Shown here: positions 19,085-28,486 of the stretch, piece after piece
How positions within the stretch are numbered: position 1 is the first letter of the stretch
Layout of the letters: the number at the start of each line of letters is the position of its first letter
The notes under the pieces: model-generated
The model's database searches: none
The model's input: the letters and a program-made list of their open reading frames with translations, nothing else
Told to the model about the DNA's origin: nothing
Program-made: the position numbers and the translations under genes
NCBI GenBank assembly: GCA_005843825.1
Contig: SZXX01000044.1
Span: 62,001 to 126,000 of the forward strand
DNA length: 64,000 bases
From: Chlorobium sp.
GTDB lineage: Bacteria; Bacteroidota; Chlorobiia; Chlorobiales; Chlorobiaceae
Direction of reading: 5' to 3'

Positions 19085-21754
19085 TCAAAGTTTCCGTTTT
19101 TTCTCAACGATCTTATAGGCCTCAACAACGTCTCCAACCTTGATATCATCATAATTTTTCAGACTCATACCGCACTCATAACCGGCATCCACTTCCTTGA
19201 CATCATCCTTGAACCGCCTTAACGCAGCAAGCTGACCTTCATAAATCTGAACACCGTCACGAAGCAAGCGGACCTTCGAATCACGGAAAACCTTTCCTTC
19301 AAGCACATAACATCCGCCAACGTTACCGATTTTAGGCACCTTGAATACCTGACGAACCTCAAGAGAACCTAAACTCTCTTCATGAAGTTCAGGCGAAAGC
19401 ATACCCTCAAGCGCTTTCTCGACATCTTCAAGCACATGATAAATAACGCTGTAAAAGCGGACATCAAGATCCTCTTTTTCAGCAAGCTTCTTGGCATTCA
19501 CATTCGGACGCACCCTGAACCCGATAATAATGGCATCAGAAGCCGCGGCAAGCAAAACGTCAGTTTCAGTAATCTGCCCGACGCCCTGGTGAATAATCTG
19601 AACCTTGACCTCATCATTCTGAATTTTCATAAGTCCGTCAGCCAGTGCCTGAATGGACCCGTCAGTATCAGCCTTGATAATAACACTCAGCTCCTTCATC
19701 AGCCCTTCCTTGATCTGGCGGGCAATACTGTCAAGCTTGACACGCGTACTGCGACGGAAATCATGCTCACGGCGTATGACCTGACGCTTCTGCGCAAGAT
19801 CACGTGCATCCCTGTCAGTCGTCATAACCGTCAACGCATCGCCAGACTGCGGCAGATCCTCAAACCCAAGCACCCTGACAGGCTGCGAAGGATTGGCAAA
19901 CAGAATTCTCTTGCCTCTCTCATCCATAAGCGCCCGAACCTTGCCCATGGTATTTCCGGCAACAAAAGGATCACCAACTTTCAAAATTCCGCGTTGCACA
20001 AGCACTGTGGAAATAACACCCTTACCCTTATCAAGCTCAGACTCGACAATAATACCGCTTGCATTGATATCCTCGGAGTAGTTCCCCCTCAGTTCACGCA
20101 TTTCAGCCTCAGTCAACACTTTCTCCATAAGCTCGGCAATACCGATACCCTTCTTGGCAGAAATCTCCTGACACTGATAGGTTCCCCCCCACTCTTCAAC
20201 AAGCACACCAGCATCAGAAAGCTGGGTTTTAATCTTCTCCGGATTAGCCTCAACCTTATCAATCTTGTTAAGAGCAACAACAATAGGCACTCCAGCCGCC
20301 TTGGCATGGTTGATCGCCTCGATGGTCTGAGGCATAACACTGTCATCAGCCGCAACAACCAGAATAACAATATCAGTCACCTGAGCACCCCTTGCGCGCA
20401 TAGCGGTAAACGCTTCATGACCCGGCGTATCAAGAAAAGTGATCTTCCTGCCGCCTTCCACTGAAACCTCATAAGCACCGATATGCTGGGTAATACCACC
20501 CGATTCACCAGCCACAACTTTACTGTTGCGGATATAATCGAGCAGCGAAGTCTTTCCATGATCGACATGTCCCATGATGGTAACAACCGGTGGACGAGTC
20601 AGAAGATCAGCTTCATCATCCTCCTCAACAACAACCGCAGTAGCTTCAACCTCTGAAATAAATTCAGCCTCAAAGCCGAATTCAAGCGCAATCAGTTCAA
20701 TCGATTCCTTGTCAAGCCGCTGATTGATCGTCACAAACTTGCCAAGAGCAAAACACTTCTGAATAATCTCTTTGGCGGTAATTCCCATCAGCTCCGCGAG
20801 CTCATGAGGGGACGCATACTCAGTAACCCTGACAACCATCCGCTGAGCCTCACGAAAAGCCTCATCCTCTTCATGCTCGCGATCACGCTCAGTTTTACGC
20901 ATCTTGCGGAATTTCTGGCGTGAACCTGTACCACTGCGATCCTCTATGCCACTGATCGTCTTTTGTATATTCGCTGTAATTACCTTGTCATCAACCTCAG
21001 GCTTCTTTTTCTTCTTGCCTTTTTTCTTTTTCAGAGCGGAACTATCTCCGACAGCCGTCACTGGCTTTGGCTTCGCTTCACTGACAACCTTGGCCGGCTT
21101 CTTGGGGGTAACCCCTTTTTCTTCGCCATGAACTTCCTCTGCTGCCTTCGGCTCAAACTCATCCTTTAAAGCATCAGCCTGCTCTTTGAAATTCTTTTTA
21201 CGGTTTTTCTTGTTCCTTCCGGCATACATGTCAAGCGTGCCAAGCACAGTAAGACCTCCCATCATCTGAGGAGCATCAAAAGAAACAAGATGCTCGTTGA
21301 CTGAGGGCTCCTCTTTTTCAGGCTCAGCTTCAGGAAGTTCAGCCGGAGAAGGAACTTCAGCTCCCTCAATCAAAGATGCTTCCGTATCCTTGACATGAAT
21401 ATCATGAGCAGCCTCTTTTTTCACCTCAACGGCAACAACTGCAGGAGCAGGTGCCGGACTCAGAGTTTCACTGAGATGCTTCTCTTTTTCATAGGTCTTT
21501 CGCGACTGCTCTTCAAGCCTCGACAACCTCTTCTCTTTTTCTTCTCTTATTTTCTTGGTCTCATCGACCATTTTCTTTTCAACGCTGAAATGACCAAAAA
21601 TCTGGGTATGCATCTCTTCGCTGACCATAGAGGATGTAGAGGCCACCTTGCCCCCTTCCTTTTTGACAAAAAGTAATACCTCCTGCGGACTCAACTGCAG
21701 TTCTCTTGCTATATCACTTATTCGAAACCTCTTTTCCATGTCCTCAAGGGCCAT
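19085..21754 (-). CDS. infB: Translation initiation factor IF-2
   Basis: GTPase that brings initiator tRNA to the 30S subunit. The 889-residue product has an IF2_N-type helix (RISDIARELQLSPQEVLLFVKKEGG) and a long, charged low-complexity linker rich in E, K, P and A (about 75-280). A second IF2_N segment (YASPHELAELMGITAKEIIQKCF) follows. The G domain has G1 GHVDHGKTSLLD near 398, G3 DTPGHEAF and G4 NKID, and domains II to IV end with VRPNVNAKKLAEKEDLDVRFY and the C2 domain. Gene order nusA-infB-rbfA-truB is conserved. Confidence 0.97.
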   Translation of the reverse strand: MALEDMEKRFRISDIARELQLSPQEVLLFVKKEGGKVASTSSMVSEEMHTQIFGHFSVEKKMVDETKKIREEKEKRLSRLEEQSRKTYEKEKHLSETLSPAPAPAVVAVEVKKEAAHDIHVKDTEASLIEGAEVPSPAELPEAEPEKEEPSVNEHLVSFDAPQMMGGLTVLGTLDMYAGRNKKNRKKNFKEQADALKDEFEPKAAEEVHGEEKGVTPKKPAKVVSEAKPKPVTAVGDSSALKKKKGKKKKKPEVDDKVITANIQKTISGIEDRSGTGSRQKFRKMRKTERDREHEEDEAFREAQRMVVRVTEYASPHELAELMGITAKEIIQKCFALGKFVTINQRLDKESIELIALEFGFEAEFISEVEATAVVVEEDDEADLLTRPPVVTIMGHVDHGKTSLLDYIRNSKVVAGESGGITQHIGAYEVSVEGGRKITFLDTPGHEAFTAMRARGAQVTDIVILVVAADDSVMPQTIEAINHAKAAGVPIVVALNKIDKVEANPEKIKTQLSDAGVLVEEWGGTYQCQEISAKKGIGIAELMEKVLTEAEMRELRGNYSEDINASGIIVESELDKGKGVISTVLVQRGILKVGDPFVAGNTMGKVRALMDERGKRILFANPSQPVRVLGFEDLPQSGDALTVMTTDRDARDLAQKRQVIRREHDFRRSTRVKLDSIARQIKEGLMKELSVIIKADTDGSIQALADGLMKIQNDEVKVQIIHQGVGQITETDVLLAAASDAIIIGFRVRPNVNAKKLAEKEDLDVRFYSVIYHVLEDVEKALEGMLSPELHEESLGSLEVRQVFKVPKIGNVGGCYVLEGKVFRDSKVRLLRDGVQIYEGQLAALRRFKDDVKEVDAGYECGMSLKNYDDIKVGDVVEAYKIVEKKRKL

Positions 21755-21823
21755 TACATCCTCCTCTGGATTTAAAAACTCTTTACTCTCTTGTCCTATA
21801 TTCCTCTCAACCGGCGGTCTTCA

Positions 21824-23365
21824 TTATTCATCAACCGCCACATCATCCTCCTGCGGCTCAGCATCGTCATCAAAAAGACCCTCCAAATCCGCTTCAGTAA
21901 ACTGCTCCTTAACGGTTTTATAGATATTCTCAGCAATCTTCTTCCAATAACGCTTCTCCTCGTCAGTCACCTTGCGCTCCCTCGGTTTCACGCCAGTCCT
22001 GTACGTTTTACCAAACACTGTCTGCTCCTCAGGCTTGGCCGGCCCGAGCAGAGAAAGTTCTATCTCATCCACTCCGGCTTTCAGCACCTTTTTGGCAGTA
22101 TCAAAACCACTATCAAGAAGCTGGTAAATCATATCATCGCCAAACTCCTCACGGAACTCAATAATATCAATATCCGTCGGATCCTCCAGCGACTTGTCAA
22201 TCACATCACGATAGACATCAATCTCATAACCCGTCAGCTTCTCCGCCAAGTGAATATTATTGCCGTTCTTGCCGATCGCATACTTGATCTGATCCGGCTT
22301 CAGCATCACCCTTGCCTTCCGTGTTTTTACGTCAGCATGAATCGTCAGAGGATCAATTTTCGCAGGCTGCATAGCCCGTGAAATATAGATCTCCGGCTCA
22401 TCAGCGAAATAAATAACATCAATATTTTCATTATTCAGCTCCTTCACAATACTCTGGATGCGCTTTCCCCGATACCCAACGGTAGCACCAACCGGATCAA
22501 TCCTTGCGCTCGTCGATTCCACAGCAACCTTGGCCCGCTCACCCGGCACCCGGGCAATAGCCTTTATCACAATGAGACCATCAAGTATTTCAGGCACCTC
22601 ATGTTCAAAAAGTTTATACAAAAACCTGTCATCAACCCTCGAAACAATAACCTTCATGCCGCCATCAGCTTTTTCACGCTCAACCATGCTGCCATCATCA
22701 AGCCTCACTTTAGCTTTCTCGCGCTCAATCCGCTTCACATAAAGCTTCATCCTCGGAGTACGCCGTGGATTATCCTTTTTCATCATCTCAGCCTTCGGCA
22801 ACACAAGCTCAACACGATGATCCTTCGATGTGTTATAGGTAAAAATAACCTCATTGGCACGAATCTGGTACACCTCGCCCGCAACAACCTCACCGACCTT
22901 TTCAAGACACTCTTCATACACAACAAGACGCTCAAGATCACGCACCTTTTTCTGTACAGACTGCTTGATGATCTGAATGGATTTGCGGCTCAAATAATCC
23001 TCAAGCTTTATAGGCCCCTCTTCATAGTAATCGCCAATCTCAAGAGAATCATCAATTTTTCTAACCTCATCAAGAGTGATCTCAATACTTTCGATATCTA
23101 TTTCCTTCACAATCTTTTTAAGAATATAGACCTCAAAGTCCCCGCGCTCAGGGTTGATGAAAATGTTGGATTCAACTTCAGGATCATAATCCTTTCTGAG
23201 CTGCTTCTGGATAATATCCTTGAGTAAATCGGCAATATCCATTTTGACAGCTGCACTCTCCGTGCGTTTATCCAGAAAGATCTTGGACTGCTCGATTTCA
23301 CCAAAAGCACTGGCAATCTGCACTCTCCTGTCCTGTCCCTCATCTTTTATCTTCTTTTTGGCCAT
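21824..23365 (-). CDS. nusA: Transcription termination/antitermination protein NusA
   Basis: Binds RNA polymerase and nascent RNA and affects pausing, termination and antitermination. The 513-residue product has the N-terminal polymerase-binding domain (to about 125), an S1 domain (VGEVVAGEVYQIRANEVIFTY), and two KH domains. The KH region contains ARVPGERAKVAVESTSARIDPVGATVG and ALGKNGNNIHLAEKLTGYEIDV-like sequence (here starting KYAIGKNGNN). The strongly acidic tail EADLEGLFDDDAEPQEDD extends beyond the common bacterial core. It is preceded by rimP and followed by infB. Confidence 0.96.
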   Translation of the reverse strand: MAKKKIKDEGQDRRVQIASAFGEIEQSKIFLDKRTESAAVKMDIADLLKDIIQKQLRKDYDPEVESNIFINPERGDFEVYILKKIVKEIDIESIEITLDEVRKIDDSLEIGDYYEEGPIKLEDYLSRKSIQIIKQSVQKKVRDLERLVVYEECLEKVGEVVAGEVYQIRANEVIFTYNTSKDHRVELVLPKAEMMKKDNPRRTPRMKLYVKRIEREKAKVRLDDGSMVEREKADGGMKVIVSRVDDRFLYKLFEHEVPEILDGLIVIKAIARVPGERAKVAVESTSARIDPVGATVGYRGKRIQSIVKELNNENIDVIYFADEPEIYISRAMQPAKIDPLTIHADVKTRKARVMLKPDQIKYAIGKNGNNIHLAEKLTGYEIDVYRDVIDKSLEDPTDIDIIEFREEFGDDMIYQLLDSGFDTAKKVLKAGVDEIELSLLGPAKPEEQTVFGKTYRTGVKPRERKVTDEEKRYWKKIAENIYKTVKEQFTEADLEGLFDDDAEPQEDDVAVDE

Positions 23366-23426
23366 CTCTTTCTTAATTGTGCATGTTTAAAAGAAAATTT
23401 ACACTAACCACTCTGTCACCCTTCGT

Positions 23427-23948
23427 CTATATCTCCGCATCAGGAACCGCACGGACGACCTGATCGAGATAAAGTTTAATCTCTTCAACCTTCGGCTGAT
23501 GCCCCTTCTTTGTATTTTTTTTCGGCAGCATCACAATCCACGACCGCTCATCATCTGAAAGCAGAACATCCTTAAGATGACCTTCCAGTTCAACCTCTTC
23601 ACCACCTTCATCTCTATAGGTAACCCTCATAAATTTGCCCGTATGCCGCACATACTGCCTCGGCAGTACAATCGGCTCACCAAGACCGGGAGAAGAGACA
23701 ACAAGATCAAAATTTTCACCAACCAGCTCCAGAAGCTCATCATCACCTTCAAATCGCTCCCTCAGCCTTCTGCTAAGATACGCACACTGATGAATTCGAA
23801 TACCATCATCAGCATCAACGAGAACTTCAATTTTCCGGTGCCGCTCACTGCCTTTAACCGTAACATCAATAAAATAAGCGCCTTCACCCCTCGTACCAAC
23901 CGACTCAGCAATAATCTGGAGAACACAATTTCTGATACGCTCTTGCAT
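23427..23948 (-). CDS. rimP: Ribosome maturation factor RimP
   Basis: Needed for assembly of the 30S subunit. The 173-residue product shows the two-domain RimP layout. The N-terminal alpha-beta domain contains IEVLVDADDGIRIHQCAYLSRRL, and FDLVVSSPGLGEPIVLPRQYVRHTGKF matches the LEVSSPGLDRPL signature. The C-terminal SH3-like domain follows. It is the first gene of the rimP-nusA-infB operon, and an intrinsic terminator 32-54 bases upstream shields it from read-through. Confidence 0.94.
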   Translation of the reverse strand: MQERIRNCVLQIIAESVGTRGEGAYFIDVTVKGSERHRKIEVLVDADDGIRIHQCAYLSRRLRERFEGDDELLELVGENFDLVVSSPGLGEPIVLPRQYVRHTGKFMRVTYRDEGGEEVELEGHLKDVLLSDDERSWIVMLPKKNTKKGHQPKVEEIKLYLDQVVRAVPDAEI

Positions 23949-23980
23949 GAAAACCCCATACCAACGTTTTTATTGAAAAC

Positions 23981-24002
23981 AAAAAAGTGGGGAACCCCCA
24001 CT
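23981..24002 (-). terminator. Strong leftward intrinsic terminator upstream of rimP
   Basis: AGTGGGG and CCCCACT form a perfect seven-base-pair, G+C-rich stem with a three-base loop. Reading leftward the stem is followed by six T residues. It should end transcripts coming from hisS and the small genes at 24081-24654, and it lies only about 33 bases before the rimP start. It could instead act as an attenuator within the rimP leader if the rimP promoter lies to its right. Confidence 0.75.
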
Positions 24003-24080
24003 CTCAGATAAAGATAATGCCACACGCCTTCATTTCAAGTGGAACAATGTACAAAAAAACCTGTCAACAGCAAAAAAACC

Positions 24081-24299
24081 TTATTGCGACACCTTCCCTT
24101 CATTATCGTTGAGATGGCTGTCTATCACCTCATAATCCGCCTCCTCAATCTGCCTCCCAGGCGATCTCGAAGCCGATGCATGTTCAGAACGCCTCGAACC
24201 ATCCGCCCTGAAAAAACGCACACCAACCCTCAACACCCGCAAAACCATCCGGGTCACAAAAAAGAAAATAACAACAAGTAAAATAAATTTCACCATCAC
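24081..24299 (-). CDS. Small predicted single-pass membrane protein
   Basis: Function unknown. The 72-residue product has a hydrophobic N-terminal helix (FILLVVIFFFVTRMVL) followed by a basic patch (RVLRVGVRFFRADGSRR) and a polar tail ending EEADYEVIDSHLNDNEGK. A membrane helix plus an acidic tail with a DYEVID-like end resembles small DUF4834-type proteins of the FCB group, but the match was judged by eye. It lies between the glutaredoxin-like gene and the terminator, all leftward, so it probably ends the hisS operon. Confidence 0.6.
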   Translation of the reverse strand: MMVKFILLVVIFFFVTRMVLRVLRVGVRFFRADGSRRSEHASASRSPGRQIEEADYEVIDSHLNDNEGKVSQ

Positions 24300-24386
24300 T
24301 CAAACTCCAACTAGGGGACGACATTCATAACATACAGTTGCCCAACAAACCCTTGCCCTCATCCACCATCTATATCCCCTGCAAAA

Positions 24387-24401
24387 TGCCAACTGCCGAC
24401 T
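24387..24401 (-). repeat. GGCAGTTGGCA-type short repeat, copy 1
   Basis: Read leftward this is AGTCGGCAGTTGGCA. A longer copy of the same motif, in the other orientation, lies at 26554-26582. Copy 1 overlaps the stop codon of the glutaredoxin-like gene. Confidence 0.5.
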
Positions 24402-24654
24402 AATCAGCACTGAGCAACTTGAGTAACCTTCCCTCATTCACCCTATACTTGAATGCCTGCACACCATCAACAAAAATAACGGGTATTTTAAGACCAAACT
24501 CAGCAAGCAGTTCCGGCTGACCGGAAATGTCAATTTTTTCAAGATCGAAAGGTACAACAGCATCAACCTTAAGCAACACTTCCATCGCCTCATCACACAG
24601 GCAGCACTCCGCTTTACCATACAGCGTCACCTTATGCCGCTTGACTGTCATCAT
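24400..24654 (-). CDS. Glutaredoxin-like (DUF836-type) thiol protein
   Basis: Small thioredoxin-fold protein likely involved in thiol-disulfide exchange; the partner is unknown. The 84-residue product starts with a beta strand [20 protein letters not shown], with an active-site-like Cys17-x-x-Cys20 preceded by an extra Cys. The cis-Pro region IPVIFVDG and the terminal helix [12 protein letters not shown] are typical of the family. Its ATG overlaps the hisS stop by four bases, so the two are translationally coupled. The stop codon lies inside a short repeat (24387-24401), which may have replaced the original end. Confidence 0.82.
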   Translation of the reverse strand: MMTVKRHKVTLYGKAECCLCDEAMEVLLKVDAVVPFDLEKIDISGQPELLAEFGLKIPVIFVDGVQAFKYRVNEGRLLKLLSAD

Positions 24655-25940
24655 TGCGTCAACTCCTTCGCCGCCGGTTCACGCAAAATTTCAATCGCTG
24701 CCTCCAGAGAGAGTGTCGTCTGTTCAGAAGTAGCAAGATTTTTCAAAGCATACAACCCGGTCTCCACTTCAGTCGCACCAATAAAAAGAGCATAAGAGGC
24801 CCGAATCCTGTTAGCCTCCCTCATCTGCGCCTTCATACTCCTTGCTGCAAGATCTATTTCCGTCATGATGCCAGCCTTACGCAACCGGTATGCGATCTGC
24901 AAACCATGATCTCCAAGTTCCTGACTCTGCACAATCACATAAACAAGCGGACCTCGAGAATCAAGAGCAGCAAACAGCCCCTGTTTTTCCATTGTGATCA
25001 GAAGCCTCTCCATACCAACGGCAAATCCCGAAGCCGGCACATCCGAAGAGCTGCCAAACTCCCTGGCAAGCCCGTCATACCGCCCTCCGCCGCCAATCGC
25101 ATCCTGAGCGCCAAGCTCAGAACTGGTCACTTCAAAAGCAGTGTTGCAATAATAGTCAAGCCCTCGCACCAGCCTGTGATCTATTTCATACCCGATTCCG
25201 CGCTCTCCAAGGTAAAAAAGCACCTTCTCAAAATCCTCAACAGAAGAAGCTGTCAGATAATCGTACAACCTCGGGGCCCCGGTAACTATTGCCTGGATAT
25301 CTGGATTTTTAGAATCAAGAATCCTGAGAGGATTTTTTTCAAGCCGCTCTTTCGATGCCTCATCCAGCACTGCATGAAAGGGTGTAAAATAGCCCTGCAA
25401 CGCCTCCCTGTACCTGAGCCTCTCTTCCGAACCGCCAAGGGTATTAACCCTCAGCTTCAAACCACGAACACCAAGCGACTCAAAAACCAGCATCATCAGC
25501 GTTATAACCTCAGCCACAGCCGCTGGCGTTGAAACGCCAATCAGCTCTGCCCCGAACTGAGAAAACTGACGCTGTCTGCCTGCCTGAGGCCTCTCCTTTC
25601 GAAACAGCTCACTGATATAATAAAGTTTGTGCACAGGAGCCGTCGACAGCAGATTTTTCTGAAGCGCCGCCCGCATCACACCCGCAGTCATCTCAGGACG
25701 CAGGGTTAGAGAGCGCCCTGTCGGATCAGGCAAAAACGTAAACATCTCCTTTCCAACGATATCCGTCGTCGCCCCGATGCCTCTCTGAAACAACTCGGTA
25801 TACTCAAAAACCGGGGTACGGATCTCACTGAACCCGAAAAGGGAAGCAAGCGAGTGCACAACTCCTTCAACATACTTCCACCTGGCAGCCTCTTCCGGAA
25901 AAATATCCCTCGTGCCCTTAACAGCCTGATACTGCGACAT
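24651..25940 (-). CDS. hisS: Histidyl-tRNA synthetase
   Basis: Class II aminoacyl-tRNA synthetase charging tRNA-His. The 429-residue product opens with [19 protein letters not shown]. It carries motif 2 ([12 protein letters not shown], then [25 protein letters not shown]), the histidine-A motifs [15 protein letters not shown] and [14 protein letters not shown], and motif 3 near [10 protein letters not shown]. The C-terminal anticodon-binding domain is present ([25 protein letters not shown]). Standard length. Confidence 0.97.
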   Translation of the reverse strand: MSQYQAVKGTRDIFPEEAARWKYVEGVVHSLASLFGFSEIRTPVFEYTELFQRGIGATTDIVGKEMFTFLPDPTGRSLTLRPEMTAGVMRAALQKNLLSTAPVHKLYYISELFRKERPQAGRQRQFSQFGAELIGVSTPAAVAEVITLMMLVFESLGVRGLKLRVNTLGGSEERLRYREALQGYFTPFHAVLDEASKERLEKNPLRILDSKNPDIQAIVTGAPRLYDYLTASSVEDFEKVLFYLGERGIGYEIDHRLVRGLDYYCNTAFEVTSSELGAQDAIGGGGRYDGLAREFGSSSDVPASGFAVGMERLLITMEKQGLFAALDSRGPLVYVIVQSQELGDHGLQIAYRLRKAGIMTEIDLAARSMKAQMREANRIRASYALFIGATEVETGLYALKNLATSEQTTLSLEAAIEILREPAAKELTQ

Positions 25941-25966
25941 ACAATAAGAATCCTCTATGTAACGAA

Positions 25967-26437
25967 TTATATCTGGGAAAAATCCTTTTCACCTTCCCTG
26001 AAATGCTCAATGATTTCTGATGGGGACGTTGAAAGCAGAAGACTCTGACGAAAATCATCCCGACCTGCCAGTTTGGTAATACGGCCAAGAAGCTTTAAAT
26101 GTTCTGCAAGCATATCTTCCGGCGTGGCAAGAAGAAACACCAAACGAACTGATTCATTGTCAATAGAATCAAAATCCATAGCATTACTGAGCGTAGCAAA
26201 AGCAATAACCGGCTCTGTGACTCCATCAGTTTTTGCATGCGGAAGAGCTATGCTTTTACCAATTCCTGTCGACATTTCATGCTCACGCTTAAGCACATCA
26301 TCCCGAAGCTTGCCGATATCTCTCACTCCCGCATGATCGGTAACAAGAGAAAGCATTTTTTCAATCACCTGACTTTTCGAAGCCAGGTCAAGATTCAACG
26401 CGATATATTTTTCGGCAAGTAGACCTTCAATTTTCAT
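25967..26437 (-). CDS. ptsN: PTS IIA-type regulatory protein (PtsN-like)
   Basis: Phosphoryl-accepting protein of the nitrogen-type PTS, used for regulation rather than sugar uptake. The 156-residue product has the IIA fold of the fructose/mannitol family with the phosphorylated histidine in [10 protein letters not shown] (His67), preceded by [36 protein letters not shown] is the usual C-terminal half. No PTS permease is nearby. Enzyme I is encoded at 54107-55894, so a phosphorelay is plausible. Confidence 0.92.
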   Translation of the reverse strand: MKIEGLLAEKYIALNLDLASKSQVIEKMLSLVTDHAGVRDIGKLRDDVLKREHEMSTGIGKSIALPHAKTDGVTEPVIAFATLSNAMDFDSIDNESVRLVFLLATPEDMLAEHLKLLGRITKLAGRDDFRQSLLLSTSPSEIIEHFREGEKDFSQI

Positions 26438-26553
26438 CAGTTAAACCTCTTCTGGATTAATACTTATGGCCCTGGAATGTTCCCGGCACCCTTATTACGC
26501 CCTACTTAAACGGGTAATATAAACAAACATTTATCCTTCCCTCAGCATGCAGA

Positions 26554-26582
26554 AGTTGGCAGTAGGCAGTCAGCAGTTGGCA
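26554..26582 (+). repeat. TTGGCAGT-type short repeat, copy 2
   Basis: A 29-base run in which (A)GTTGGCAGT, AGGCAGT and GCAGTTGGCA follow one another. It lies in the 176-base gap between ptsN and cdsA. The motif recurs inverted at 24387-24401. Such micro-repeats are scattered in several bacterial genomes; origin unknown here. Confidence 0.5.
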
Positions 26583-26613
26583 CTTTCGTCTCAGCACTCG
26601 CACCTCATCACTG

Positions 26614-27435
26614 TTATAGGTGCAAGGCAATAAAATAGATAAATGGCGATACAAACATAATGGTATCAAAACGGTCAAGCACTCCTCCATGACCGGGAAT
26701 CAACCCTGAAGAATCTTTTACATGAGCATCTCTCTTAAACATCGACTCTATCAAATCACCCGCCGGACTTGCCAGACCGATCAATAGTCCAGTCAACAAC
26801 ACTGTCATTAAAGGCAGCTTCGGAACAACGCTTCCGTAGATCATCGCAGCTGAAACACTTCCCCCCAGCCCACATAAAAAGCCCTCCCATGTTTTATGGG
26901 GGCTCAGGCGCTCAAACAATTTCCGATGGATAAACCTGCCACCGAGTGTACTACCTCCGAAATAGGCAAAAATATCAGCTGCCCAGACACAAAAAAACAT
27001 CAAAAACACAAGAATCTCCCCTTTTTCATCTCCAAATCCAAGGCGAAGTCGCAAGAGTGAACCAAAAGAAAGATTGACATAGAGCAACCCGGGAAACATA
27101 GCGCCAAGATTCAGCAGTGGAGAGCCTTCCTTCAAAAACAGCTCCATCACAAGCAAAGCGAGCACTACACCAAGCAAAAGCTCCCAAAACTCAGCGAACT
27201 GGTGATAAAAGTTCACCTGAAAAAGCACGGTTATTCCAAGTACAATCCATAGAGCCGGAGGATGAGCCTTATGCCGCGCGAGACGATGAAACTCAAAAAC
27301 AGCCACAAGGGCCAGCAAGGAAAAAAAACAAAAAAAACAAACCCCGCCAACCTTAACCAGCCAGAGCAGCAAGGGAATACCAACAAGAGCCACAACGACC
27401 CTCTGCAATAAATTAATGCTCAAAAGCTTACCCAT
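26614..27435 (-). CDS. cdsA: Phosphatidate cytidylyltransferase (CDP-diglyceride synthase)
   Basis: Integral membrane enzyme making CDP-diacylglycerol, the precursor of phospholipids. The 273-residue product is strongly hydrophobic, with about eight membrane segments. Near the C-terminus is the complete family signature: SPAGDLIESMFKRDAHVKDSSG followed by IPGHGGVLDRFDTIMFVSP. WEGFLCGLGGS, before it, is also typical. It lies 10 bases downstream of the CPBP protease gene in the same leftward direction. Confidence 0.95.
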   Translation of the reverse strand: MGKLLSINLLQRVVVALVGIPLLLWLVKVGGVCFFCFFSLLALVAVFEFHRLARHKAHPPALWIVLGITVLFQVNFYHQFAEFWELLLGVVLALLVMELFLKEGSPLLNLGAMFPGLLYVNLSFGSLLRLRLGFGDEKGEILVFLMFFCVWAADIFAYFGGSTLGGRFIHRKLFERLSPHKTWEGFLCGLGGSVSAAMIYGSVVPKLPLMTVLLTGLLIGLASPAGDLIESMFKRDAHVKDSSGLIPGHGGVLDRFDTIMFVSPFIYFIALHL

Positions 27436-27445
27436 ACATCTATTG

Positions 27446-28405
27446 TTAAGGCTTTATCAGCTCAATTGTCCCCTCAGGAGAAAAGTCACGAGAAAACCGC
27501 CGGATTACCATCAAAAACAACACGACACTCACCACCACAATCATCCACCACCATACTGCACCAAGCAATAATTCCGGCTGAACGCGGCCGACCCGGTCCC
27601 CTTGCTCCGTAAACAAAAGGAGAAGAAGAGCTGCAAAATTATTCACAAAATGCACACCAAACGGCACCGCCAGATTCCCTGTTTTGCTGTAAATATAGCC
27701 AATATACCACCCCAGCAAAGCCAGCGGAACAAGATTTGCCGCACTCAGATGAAAAAAAGCAAACACACACCCTGTCAACAGCACAGCACCGCCAGACCCT
27801 ATCGACCTGCTGTAATTCTGCTGAATATATCCCCTGAAAAGCAGCTCTTCACAAACTGCAGGAACAACAGCAAGAACAAACGTAACCGACAAAAACTCCG
27901 GTACCGAACGCACCAGAGCAAGCTCACCGATAAACGACTCCATCATGTCACGCTGACGGACAACTTCCAGCCCAGCTGCACCAAGAGCCCGCCAGAGATA
28001 CAAATCCTGAAGAGACGTAATTGTATAGAGCAGCGGCTGAAGAAGGAATATCCCCCCCACCGCCAAAGCCCCGGCCCCGATGTTAAAATCCCTGCGTATC
28101 CCTAAAAAAACCAGACTTTCCAATGAAAACGGATTTTTCCTGCCCGTATGCCATCCCGCAAGCAAAATAACAGGCAGCGCAAGTACAGCAATCTGCCCGG
28201 CCGCCTGAATGAAGCGGATGGAAGGAAGCATGCTCCGCTCAATATGCAGCAGGGACGAACCCGCCTCTCCACCACTGTTAATCAGCGAAAAAAGTACAAC
28301 TCCTGCAAGCGGGTAAAGCACCATAACGCCTATTAAAAAAAACGTATTGGCCAAAAAGGAGAGTCGCCTGGCAGCAAAAAGATCAGAAGATAAAAAAGCC
28401 TGCAT
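27446..28405 (-). CDS. CPBP-family intramembrane metalloprotease-like protein
   Basis: Multi-pass membrane protein of the CAAX protease/bacteriocin-processing family (ABI domain). The 319-residue product has roughly eight hydrophobic segments. The catalytic motif EELLFRGYIQQ lies in its second half, followed by FAFFHLSAANLVPLALLGWYIGY and the second histidine motif GVHFVNNF. These Glu-Glu-x-x-x-Arg and His positions are the known metal ligands. The substrate is unknown. The gene is next to cdsA, at the end of the leftward block, and divergent from the glycan island. Confidence 0.87.
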   Translation of the reverse strand: MQAFLSSDLFAARRLSFLANTFFLIGVMVLYPLAGVVLFSLINSGGEAGSSLLHIERSMLPSIRFIQAAGQIAVLALPVILLAGWHTGRKNPFSLESLVFLGIRRDFNIGAGALAVGGIFLLQPLLYTITSLQDLYLWRALGAAGLEVVRQRDMMESFIGELALVRSVPEFLSVTFVLAVVPAVCEELLFRGYIQQNYSRSIGSGGAVLLTGCVFAFFHLSAANLVPLALLGWYIGYIYSKTGNLAVPFGVHFVNNFAALLLLLFTEQGDRVGRVQPELLLGAVWWWMIVVVSVVLFLMVIRRFSRDFSPEGTIELIKP

Positions 28406-28486
28406 TGATTATATATCCGTTACAAAGAATCTTTCAGAATGTGATACCTTGTCATTTTGAACCAAAATAATTCAGGCTCCTCGCCA

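Noticed and set aside
19382-20464. Rightward open frame of 360 codons
   Set aside because: It lies wholly antisense to the G domain of infB. The product is compositionally odd and matches nothing known.
24654-25532. Rightward open frame of 292 codons
   Set aside because: It is antisense to hisS, which has all class II motifs. Treated as a shadow frame.
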